The position numbers were made by a program, and so were the translations under genes. Source: an uncultured delta proteobacterium (lineage in GTDB: Bacteria > Desulfobacterota > WTBG01 > CAIYCZ01). From it: 9,077 nucleotides of DNA. The notes under the pieces are model-generated. The model was given only the letters and a program-made list of their open reading frames with translations, did not search any database and was not told where the DNA came from. Location of the stretch: positions 1-9,077 of the forward strand of contig CAIYCZ010000431.1 in NCBI GenBank assembly GCA_903924805.1. Direction: 5' to 3'. Positions 1-6,279 of the stretch are shown in pieces; position 1 is the stretch's first letter; each line of letters starts with the position of its first letter.

Positions 1-315
1 CACTCATACAGTATTTTTACGCCATATCCGGGAACCGAAGCATTTCAGTTTTGCAGGGAAAACGGTCTGATCGGTGATGATTTTGATGTTTCGCTTTTCA
101 ATCATCAAAGCCCGAACAACTGTTTCTGCCTGCACATCAGCCCGGAACGGTTCCGGTCTCTTGTCACAAACATTGAAAGAATGGTTGACAGAAGAATATT
201 CTTTAATAATTTTAAAAAGACTTTCTCTTTCAATACCCTGATAAAATTAAAATCGCTTGGATTCAAGAAGAGCTTACGTACTGCCAGGCGGCTATTGGTA
301 TCTCCGTATCGATGA
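1..315 (+). CDS. Radical SAM (B12-binding type) protein, C-terminal part
   Basis: An open frame runs from the first base of the window to a TGA at 313-315, giving 104 visible residues; the N-terminus lies outside. It opens with the last strands of a radical SAM barrel: IFTPYPGTEAF followed by a Cys-Arg-Glu-Asn-Gly-Leu stretch. In cobalamin-binding radical SAM proteins of this kind, a 'TPxPGTxL...G' segment ends the barrel and a helical tail follows. The tail here is basic (KKTFSFN, KSLGFKKSLRTARR). The CxxxCxxC cluster and the B12 domain are not in view, so the call rests on the tail only. The gene converges on the complete radical SAM gene at 533-1954, whose matching segment reads IFTPLPNTKI, so the two are probably paralogues. 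The substrate cannot be told. Methylation or rearrangement of lipid, sugar or lipid-linked intermediates would be usual in such loci. Confidence 0.8.
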   Translation, partial: HSYSIFTPYPGTEAFQFCRENGLIGDDFDVSLFNHQSPNNCFCLHISPERFRSLVTNIERMVDRRIFFNNFKKTFSFNTLIKLKSLGFKKSLRTARRLLVSPYR

Positions 316-336
316 TTTTTTGTTGTGTGCACTCTA

Positions 337-377
337 GCAGGTTGTTGAAAAATAGTTTTTCGCAGGCTGGTCAAAAA
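337..377. repeat. Imperfect 16-bp direct repeat, possible MITE-like remnant
   Basis: GCAGGTTGTTGAAAAA (337-352) and GCAGGCTGGTCAAAAA (362-377) match at 13 of 16 positions and start 25 bases apart. Between them, GAAAAA-TAG-TTTTTC (347-361) can form a small AT-rich hairpin. The text that follows (CAGATGTAAGGCG near 382-394) recalls, from memory only, a repeat with 'GTTGTTGAAAAA ... CAGATGCAAGGCG' that recurs between genes in some Deltaproteobacteria. I find no opposite end (TTTTTCAACAACC) before 532, so this would be one arm or a decayed copy. The hairpin lacks a G+C stem, so I do not call it a terminator of the upstream gene. Confidence 0.35.
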
Positions 378-532
378 CATTCAGATGTAAGGCGACTGTT
401 AAGAAGAAGCAACGCTATACACCAATGGCTGTACCTGAGGCCTAACAATGTAATGCTCTTTTTTACTGCAACAGCAAGCAAAGTTCCCCCGCCACTTTAC
501 AGCAGCAGGTATGCCCTGTTTTGGTTTTAATC

Positions 533-1954
533 TCAGACTTTCGTATTCCGATTCGCCCACATGAATTTTGTAAATGAAAAGAAATACTTTAGACGAATCT
601 TTCCGTACAGATAAACATATAGATAATAAACATAGACTATATAAAACCATAGTTTAAGTACTAGACTTGGCTTTCGTAAGGATCGTTTTCGAAATACATC
701 CCTGAATCGAGGTAGAAGTACTGCAGTCTGGAATAAATAAAGGGTGCTGAGAAGAATAGTATTATCTATGCCTTTTATAATACTGCCCTGCAGGGAAGAA
801 GCCGGAATATCCTTTATATCAAAATCGGGTTCCAGGCACCCGTGATGTATTGCAATATCAACGATTTTCGTGTTCGGAAGCGGGGTGAAAATAACTGCTC
901 TGGGAACATCCGCCTTCATCTGGATATTCAGATCAATCGTCTCCCACATTTCGTCTTCCGTTTCTGTCGGTAGACCCAGCATGTTGTATGTCTTGAAAGG
1001 AATTCCTGCATTGTGCAGATTGCTCGCTACGCGCAGCAGCAACTCGTTCGTATAGCGTCGATTGAGAATTTCTCGTCGTACTCTTTCTGAGCCTGACTCA
1101 ACGCCTATAGCGACGCTGTGGCAATTATACTGACTGATAATTTTTATCACGTGCTCAGTAGCAAGCTCCGGGCGTAAAAGAAGTATAAATGGCTGGCTGG
1201 TCAATTTAGTGTAACATTTTAAAAACTCTTCCATCCAATCCGTATCTATTCCGAAGGTGTCTGAACAAAGAAACACCGGACTTTCCTGGAAGTATTTTAA
1301 GGCCTGCTTTGTCTCCTCAATTGCCCGTTCAGTGCTGAAGCACCGTACATATGGCCCCAATCCCTGATAAATTTTTCTCATGCTTTCATTGAAGCAATAA
1401 GTGCAGGAATAGGGGCATCCGCGTATCGGAAACACCAGCGGGGAACTCGTTAACACCGGCGTGCCCACATAACAAGACCAGTCAATCAAAGGAATAGTAT
1501 CTAAATTTTCTACGAGTGGTCGAATGGGATTACGTATTATCTCTCCGTTGCGCTTCACCCATAGGTTTGCAATATTGTCCAGTGGTTTATTTTGATCAAG
1601 CGCGTCAAGCAAATCAATAATAGCAAACTCTCCCTCACCGCGACAGATAGCATCTATTGATGGATCTTTTATTATGTCAGGGAAAAGGGTTGGATGAGGT
1701 CCGCCAGCTACCATGAGAATCTTTTTCTGTTCTTTAATCTTTCTTGCGATAGCGAGGATCTCATTCATGAACGATGTCATCATTGAGAATCCAATGCAGT
1801 CTGGCTGTTCCCGTTGGATAACCTTCAATATGTTATTGATATTGTTTCCTAAATGCAGCACCATTGTGTGCCCAGCAGATCGTGCTGCGGCGTTTAGATA
1901 TGCCGTCCCAATATACGGATATGCTTGTATTTGAATCATTAGTATTTTTGCCAT
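533..1954 (-). CDS. B12-binding-domain radical SAM protein
   Basis: The protein has 473 residues and is complete. Residues 1-140 fit a cobalamin-binding-type Rossmann domain: MAKILMIQ start, GFSMMTS near 55-61, AGGPHPTLFP at 83-92 and the CRGEGE motif at 104-109. The classical DxHxxG base-off B12 motif is absent, which is common in this family. A radical SAM barrel follows, with Cys180, Cys184 and Cys187 in GCPYSCTYC (CxxxCxxC, binding the 4Fe-4S cluster). Further barrel motifs are AIGVESGSE (282-290) and MLGLPTET (325-332). The tail (about 398-455) is unusually hydrophobic and tyrosine-rich and may associate with the membrane. AGGATT sits 6 bases before the ATG and supports this start. Upstream on the same strand lies the methyltransferase relic at 2086-2496, perhaps once in the same operon. 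The reaction is unknown; family members methylate or rearrange unreactive carbon centres. Confidence 0.88.
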   Translation of the reverse strand: MAKILMIQIQAYPYIGTAYLNAAARSAGHTMVLHLGNNINNILKVIQREQPDCIGFSMMTSFMNEILAIARKIKEQKKILMVAGGPHPTLFPDIIKDPSIDAICRGEGEFAIIDLLDALDQNKPLDNIANLWVKRNGEIIRNPIRPLVENLDTIPLIDWSCYVGTPVLTSSPLVFPIRGCPYSCTYCFNESMRKIYQGLGPYVRCFSTERAIEETKQALKYFQESPVFLCSDTFGIDTDWMEEFLKCYTKLTSQPFILLLRPELATEHVIKIISQYNCHSVAIGVESGSERVRREILNRRYTNELLLRVASNLHNAGIPFKTYNMLGLPTETEDEMWETIDLNIQMKADVPRAVIFTPLPNTKIVDIAIHHGCLEPDFDIKDIPASSLQGSIIKGIDNTILLSTLYLFQTAVLLPRFRDVFRKRSLRKPSLVLKLWFYIVYVYYLYVYLYGKIRLKYFFSFTKFMWANRNTKV

Positions 1955-2085
1955 GGTACTAATCCTAATATGGCATGTTTCATAACATCGTCGACCTTTT
2001 TTTTGAGCTGCGATTATGAGTGATGCGCCCCAGAGGGTTTTTCATTAATTTCGTTTCTATGGTAAGAAGGTTTCTCGTAATCATA

Positions 2086-2496
2086 TTAACGCTGATGACG
2101 GGGGATCAAAGCCTTTCCCGGATACATCAGCAGTGTTTTTTTAAAAAAGAACAAGTTTTGCGCAAAAGCAAGGGGAATCAATACAATTACCCGATATAAG
2201 ATACTTTTTATTTCAAAATCCAAACCTGCAAATTCCTCGCGGAGCTCCTTTTTAGTAGATTGTCACAAACGCCCCTGGATAACATCATATGCACTGCGCA
2301 ACACATTAACAAACAACCACCTTTCAGGTTTCAAATGAAAGCCCGATCCATCTAAAAAGGTCTCTGCTTATTCAATATGCTCCAATACGTTAAAAAATAA
2401 TATTATATCATGGTTTTCTTGAAATTCCCCCCGTTTTTCATAAATATTATACCTGCATGAAACTGCGAAAAAAATTGATATTTTGTTTTTATAATA
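2086..2496 (-). pseudogene. Decayed class I SAM-dependent methyltransferase (central and C-terminal part)
   Basis: Minus-strand translation in one fixed frame, from 2496 down to a TAA at 2086-2088, gives about 136 codons that read like a Methyltransf_11/23-type enzyme, with two internal stops: TAA at 2368-2370 and TGA at 2263-2265. Recognisable in order are DIILFFNVLEHIE (the motif II region, normally 'fDvVlclnVLEHi'), then 12 codons to LKPE (normally 'LLKPGG'), then WLFVNV, STKKELREEF (normally 'YTKKELRELL'), and GLDFEIKSILY (normally 'aGFeivsi'). The 12-codon spacing between HIE and LKP equals that of intact relatives as I remember them, so decay there is by point mutation, not frameshift. 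The N-terminal SAM-binding loop (motif I, ExGxGxG) is missing: another stop lies at 2497-2499 and no motif I follows before the next gene. It cannot make an active enzyme. It points the same way as the radical SAM gene downstream. Confidence 0.8.
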
Positions 2497-2503
2497 TTAT
2501 AGT
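2475..2503 (+). promoter_or_regulatory. Possible sigma70-type promoter for the GT2-DUF2304-GT-C operon
   Basis: TTGATA (2475-2480) and TATAGT (2498-2503) each match the consensus at 5 of 6 positions and are 17 bases apart, the best spacing. They lie 61 bases before the ATG at 2565, in the right direction. The region is very AT-rich, so a chance match is quite possible. No other good candidate was seen in the gap. Confidence 0.4.
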
Positions 2504-2523
2504 TACTAAATAACAACTATAAT
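2496..2523. promoter_or_regulatory. Perfect 9-bp inverted repeat overlapping the putative -10 box
   Basis: ATTATAGTT (2496-2504) and AACTATAAT (2515-2523) are exact reverse complements separated by 10 bases. Centre-to-centre spacing is 19 bases, about two helical turns, as expected for a dimeric regulator. The left arm covers the proposed -10 box, so a bound protein would block it. No regulator gene is in the window, and AT-rich DNA gives such dyads by chance. Confidence 0.3.
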
Positions 2524-2564
2524 CACGAAACAGTTCCCCTCTGTAGGGAAGACAATAAAACTTT

Positions 2565-3251
2565 ATGAAATCTGAAAACATTTTCATCATTGTTCCAACA
2601 TATAACGAAGCGGCTGTCATTCAGGAAACGCTGCAACCGCTTATTGACGGGGGGTATTCTGTTGTTGTTGTTGATGATGGTTCGACTGACGAAACCTATG
2701 CAAAAATCAAACAGATGCCGGTGCATATAATTCGGCACATCATAAATCTTGGACAGGGCGCGGCATTACAAACAGGAATGGAATACGCCTTAAGTCGTGG
2801 CGCAGACATCATTGTCCACTTTGATGCTGACGGACAGCATGATCATCATAATATTGGGCATCTGCTTCGGCCCATTCTCGAAAAGCGGGTGGATGTCGCA
2901 CTGGGATCACGGTTCCTCAATAAAGAACATGCACGACAGATTCCTCTCGCGAAGCGCAGTCTGTTAAGATTGGCAACCTTGTTTACCATCCTAGTCAGTA
3001 ATATCAGCTTGACCGACACGCACAATGGATTTCGTGCCTTTTCACGCAATGCCGCTGAAAAGATAAAAATCAATGAAAACCGTATGGCGCATGCTTCAGA
3101 AATCCTCCACCAAATTGCAAAAAAAAAATTATCTTATACTGAAGTGCCTATTCAGGTTCTTTATACGGAATACGCAAAGAACAAAGGACAGTCAATTTCT
3201 AACTCCATAAATATTTTAATCGATTTTCTTTTAGGAAGATTCTTGCGATGA
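2565..3251 (+). CDS. Family 2 glycosyltransferase, DPM1-like polyprenyl-phosphate sugar synthase
   Basis: The protein has 228 residues in the GT-A fold of the dolichol/polyprenyl-phosphate mannose or glucose synthase group. Visible motifs are IVPTYNE (9-15), VVVDDGSTDE (34-43, nucleotide binding), HFDADGQHD (85-93, the DxD metal site), GSRF (114-117) and THNGFRAF (152-159). It has no C-terminal membrane helices, so it should sit at the cytoplasmic face of the inner membrane and transfer a hexose from a nucleotide donor to polyprenyl phosphate. The ATG has only a distant AGGGAAG (2545-2551), partly inside a small TTCCC/GGGAA hairpin, so initiation may be weak. The stop overlaps the start of the DUF2304 gene (ATGA), which points to translational coupling. 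The sugar cannot be read from sequence. Confidence 0.88.
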   Translation: MKSENIFIIVPTYNEAAVIQETLQPLIDGGYSVVVVDDGSTDETYAKIKQMPVHIIRHIINLGQGAALQTGMEYALSRGADIIVHFDADGQHDHHNIGHLLRPILEKRVDVALGSRFLNKEHARQIPLAKRSLLRLATLFTILVSNISLTDTHNGFRAFSRNAAEKIKINENRMAHASEILHQIAKKKLSYTEVPIQVLYTEYAKNKGQSISNSINILIDFLLGRFLR

Positions 3252-3583
3252 TTATCATTCAGGGAATTCTTTTTATCCTTCTGCTCACAGCAATAGCAAT
3301 ATATTTCAGATATTTTTCCCATCAAATAATCGGAAGGATCATCGTCCTTGCCATGGGATGTGTCCTTTTTATTTTCATACTGTTTCCTCCTACAGCTAAT
3401 TATGTTGCTTGGTCTCTCGGGATCGGCAGGGGGGTAGACCTCATTTTTTATCTTGCCCACGCATTTATGCTGATAATTGTAGGGCTCTTATATATTAAGC
3501 TAAAAGAACAACAGTCAATTCTTACTGAACTTATACGAAAAATCGCAATAGAATTCTCCCGGCAGAAAACTGATGGTAAATAA
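3248..3583 (+). CDS. DUF2304 small integral membrane protein
   Basis: The protein has 111 residues and about three membrane segments (near 4-22, 30-48 and 68-85). Between the second and third is LGIGRGVDLIFY (57-68), the block I recognise as the DUF2304 signature. The C-terminal 25 residues are charged and probably cytoplasmic. The start overlaps the GT2 stop by 4 bases, and AGGAAG lies 9 bases before the ATG. DUF2304 proteins are often encoded directly after DPM1-like GT2 genes. Their function is not established. A membrane anchor for the soluble GT2, or a role in moving polyprenyl-phosphate-sugar across the membrane, would fit the context, but both are inference. Confidence 0.85.
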   Translation: MIIIQGILFILLLTAIAIYFRYFSHQIIGRIIVLAMGCVLFIFILFPPTANYVAWSLGIGRGVDLIFYLAHAFMLIIVGLLYIKLKEQQSILTELIRKIAIEFSRQKTDGK

Positions 3584-3607
3584 AAGGGGGCGACTCAATA
3601 ACCCTTA

Positions 3608-5185
3608 ATGCAACCTCCCGCAATATTCATCCAAATAAAAAAATCTGGTTTTAAAACTTCGACTGCAGTCCTCGCCGTACTTGTATATCTTGCGGCGGGC
3701 ATGCTGCTGCTTCCGATGTACCGCTATCAGATAAATCCTGACGCCATCACCTACATCTCTATTGCTCAGAAATATGCCCGGGGTGATTTCTATAATGCTA
3801 TAAACGGCCATGCATATCCCCTTATCTCATGGCTCCTAGTCCCATTTATCCTTGGCGGCATTGATCCCCTGCTGGCAACTAAAATATTAAATCTCATTCT
3901 TGGGTCGATAGCGGTTTTCGGTTTGCAATTGTTATTCTCACGCTTCAGCGTAAACGAAAAGGTCAGACGTATCTGTTTTTTCAGCATCATCCCCGGGGTG
4001 ATTTATTTTGCGTACTCTGTCATTACACCAGATCTTTTACTGGCAACTCTGCTGCTTTTTTATCATGCATTCGTCTACTCCCCCGGCTATTCACAAAAAA
4101 ACAGCCGGGGAATGCTGTGCGGTCTTGTGGGTGGCATGGCCTATTTGGCAAAAAGCTACAGTCTGCTTTTTTTTCTTTGCCATTTTACGTTAATAAACTG
4201 TTACTATTATTTCAAAAATACAGCATCAGCCAGAAAAACCATTTTGTGTAATTTCGGAAGCGGCATGTTGGTCTTCTTGATTATTTGCGGCAGTTGGGCA
4301 GGAGTCATCAGCATAAAGTATGGATTTATCACTACCTCAAACCAGGGTTCGGTGATTCTTTCCGCAATAAGCCCCTATCCTTCCAAAGGGCCCGATTACC
4401 TTGTCGCGCCGCCGAATAATACTGCTGTGAGCATATGGGAAGATCCCTATGTCGTGATGCAAAAGAACTCCTGGAGCCCGTTCAACTCGCGTGCTGATTT
4501 CAGACATTGGATGAAAGTCATCATGAAAAACATAAGAAACACCATATGGTATTTCATATGCTTTTCGCCGGTGGGATTTTGCATATGTCTTGGGTATGTA
4601 CTATTTTTGACGGGAGCGCAGCATCGTCTCGGCAACCATGAAGGAATCCTGTATATCCTGGTGACAACCATACTGTATGCAGGCGGCTATTGCCTGCTTG
4701 TAGTAAATGAACGGTATCTGTGGCCCCTGTTTTTTTTGTTTGTGATCATGAGCAGCTGCGGACTCTCGATGCTTCTCACGAAAAAACTTTTTAACAGGAA
4801 AGGCGTTGCTGCCATAATACTCTTTTTGTTCGGCGCCTCATATATACTAATGCCGGTGAACAATTTATATACGAGCCTTAATTCTGGCAAACAAATATAT
4901 CTCCTGGGCAGCCAGCTACAACAGTATATACCGCCGGGATCCAAAATAGTGTCCAACACACAATGGTACGAGTCATTGTTTCTGGCATATCACCTAAAAT
5001 CCCGCATCTATGGTACAGCCGACAATATGCGCAATGACAAACTGGCAAAGGAACTGCGTACATTTGCCATCGATTATTTTATTGTGTGGGGCAATTCAAC
5101 CGATACATATCCCTTCCTGGAACACAGCAAGGAAATCATCGACTCAAAAATACAAGGCCTGCATATTTACAGACTAAAATTATAA
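3608..5185 (+). CDS. Multi-spanning GT-C type glycosyltransferase (GT39/ArnT-like)
   Basis: The protein has 525 residues with many hydrophobic segments (for example about 18-38, 73-108, 122-154, 170-200, 213-235, 312-336, 346-366, 368-390 and 398-416) and a soluble C-terminal part (about 425-525). After the first helix, the outer loop carries Asp45 in NPDAITYISIAQ, where GT-C enzymes keep their catalytic acidic residue. Further on is TPDLLLATLLL (140-150), the second conserved loop of the PMT/ArnT group, then NERYLWPL (367-374). Such enzymes take a sugar from polyprenyl phosphate and attach it to a lipid, glycan or protein outside the cytoplasm. The gene lies 24 bases after the DUF2304 gene and completes a donor-synthesis-and-transfer unit. 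No good ribosome site precedes the ATG (GGGGG is 17 bases away), but a stop at 3599-3601 rules out an earlier start. The acceptor is unknown. Confidence 0.8.
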   Translation: MQPPAIFIQIKKSGFKTSTAVLAVLVYLAAGMLLLPMYRYQINPDAITYISIAQKYARGDFYNAINGHAYPLISWLLVPFILGGIDPLLATKILNLILGSIAVFGLQLLFSRFSVNEKVRRICFFSIIPGVIYFAYSVITPDLLLATLLLFYHAFVYSPGYSQKNSRGMLCGLVGGMAYLAKSYSLLFFLCHFTLINCYYYFKNTASARKTILCNFGSGMLVFLIICGSWAGVISIKYGFITTSNQGSVILSAISPYPSKGPDYLVAPPNNTAVSIWEDPYVVMQKNSWSPFNSRADFRHWMKVIMKNIRNTIWYFICFSPVGFCICLGYVLFLTGAQHRLGNHEGILYILVTTILYAGGYCLLVVNERYLWPLFFLFVIMSSCGLSMLLTKKLFNRKGVAAIILFLFGASYILMPVNNLYTSLNSGKQIYLLGSQLQQYIPPGSKIVSNTQWYESLFLAYHLKSRIYGTADNMRNDKLAKELRTFAIDYFIVWGNSTDTYPFLEHSKEIIDSKIQGLHIYRLKL

Positions 5186-5692
5186 ATAACGGAACATTCC
5201 TGATAAGCTTCCCTTATTCAAAAGCAGACAAAAGGTATGAACTTCAACGAAGGTTAAGGTAAGAGATGTATACGCAGGCGCATTTTTGGCTCATTGCAAA
5301 ACTGGCTTTTGGATGCATTGAACCATCCAGCAATAAGAGTGCGAATCAATGCCTATGCAATTTTTATAAGCACAGGGAGATTTGATAGTCATTACTCGGC
5401 CGAATAACAGCTCGCTGCATTCTCTTCCGATCAGCCAATCCCCCCTAACGGGTGATATCTATAGCGCAAAAAGATAAAAGGCCTTTCGACAAAAACTAAT
5501 TAATATGGGAAGTGTTATATATAAATAACGTAAAAGCATATACCCCCGAGAGCAACACAGAAAAAAATTATCCGGCTACCCAAAAGGAAGTTCCCGGCTA
5601 AGAAAAGAGATACGCAAATGCAAACTCAGACATAACCTTTCGCCGTATTGGAAGGTGTTTATCTTAAAAGGAAGGGCTCCCTCAATCTGTAA
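5186..5692. other. 507-base gap between convergent genes, no supported gene
   Basis: No intact gene, tRNA or clear Rho-independent terminator was found. Just after the GT-C stop, GATAAG (5202-5207) and CTTATT (5213-5218) can pair, but no T-run follows. On the minus strand, an open frame runs from 5458 to a TGA at 5291-5293 and starts DWLIGRECSELLFGR. It has no good start codon or ribosome site, and its Cys/Trp-rich make-up is unlike a normal short gene. It may be a decayed gene or the non-coding end of a lost mobile element. Confidence 0.5.
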
Positions 5693-6268
5693 TTAGGACA
5701 CTGGGGTAACAACGCTTCCCATAATCTTATAGTTCATACCACAGGTACACTCAAAATGCGGTTTTCCTTCCGGGATAAACCGCGCACAGCGACACATGAG
5801 CCCCCTTAACTTCGCGGGGTTGCCATAGACCACATGATGTGGCGGAACATCTTTGGTAACGACTGAGCCGGCACCAATGAACGCATACTCGTTGATGGTC
5901 AGTCTGCACACGATGGTGGCATTAGCTCCGATGGTCGCACCTCTTTTAATAACAATGCCATCGAGATCTTCAGGACACATTTTGTTTTGCGCTCGCGGTG
6001 TATAGTCATTGGTAAATACTGCCGCAGGGCCAATGAACACATCATCTTCAATAGTTATATTGTCCCAGATTGCCACATTGTTTTTTATCGTAACGCCGTT
6101 TCCTATCCGGACATTATTTTCTATATAACAGCCCTCACCAATATTACAGTTCTTACCAATTACGGCTCCCGGCATCACATGCACATTGCGCCAGATTCTA
6201 GTGCCCTCGCCAATACGGGCTGATTCAACTACGGCATCTTTATGGATAAAAAAACTTTGCTTTTTCAT
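5693..6268 (-). CDS. wbpD: Left-handed beta-helix N-acetyltransferase, WbpD/WlbB-like
   Basis: The 191-residue protein starts MKKQSFFIHKDAVV. A longer frame opens at 6331, but its extra 21 residues overlap the upstream gene and have no family resemblance, while the ATG at 6266-6268 follows the GT2 stop by 11 bases. Hexapeptide repeats (IGEGTRIW, IGKNCNIG, IGNGVTIK, IEDDVFIG) build the beta-helix from about residue 12 to 145. The signature loop FTNDYTPRAQ (85-94) includes the Asn thought to act in WlbB. GANATIV (114-120), IGAGSVVTKDVP (131-142) and GNPAK (149-153) follow. The expected reaction is acetyl-CoA-dependent acetylation of a 3-amino sugar nucleotide, such as UDP-2-acetamido-3-amino-2,3-dideoxyglucuronate. 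The tail has Cys159-x-Cys161 and Cys174-x-Cys176, a possible zinc site. A dTDP-3-amino sugar acetylase (FdtC/QdtC type) is the alternative. Confidence 0.85.
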   Translation of the reverse strand: MKKQSFFIHKDAVVESARIGEGTRIWRNVHVMPGAVIGKNCNIGEGCYIENNVRIGNGVTIKNNVAIWDNITIEDDVFIGPAAVFTNDYTPRAQNKMCPEDLDGIVIKRGATIGANATIVCRLTINEYAFIGAGSVVTKDVPPHHVVYGNPAKLRGLMCRCARFIPEGKPHFECTCGMNYKIMGSVVTPVS

Positions 6269-6279
6269 ACAAAATCTGC

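Noticed and set aside
347..361. GAAAAA-TAG-TTTTTC hairpin after the 1-315 stop
   Set aside because: The stem is almost only A/T with no G+C core, so it is not a convincing Rho-independent terminator; it is recorded as part of the repeat.
478..500. GCAAAGT/ACTTTAC hairpin with a 9-base loop after the 533-1954 stop
   Set aside because: It is considered as a terminator, but the stem has a mismatch or wobble and no T-run follows on the minus strand.
399..650. 83-residue minus-strand frame overlapping the end of the radical SAM gene
   Set aside because: It is a shadow of the 533-1954 gene in another frame, with no family motif and no ribosome site.
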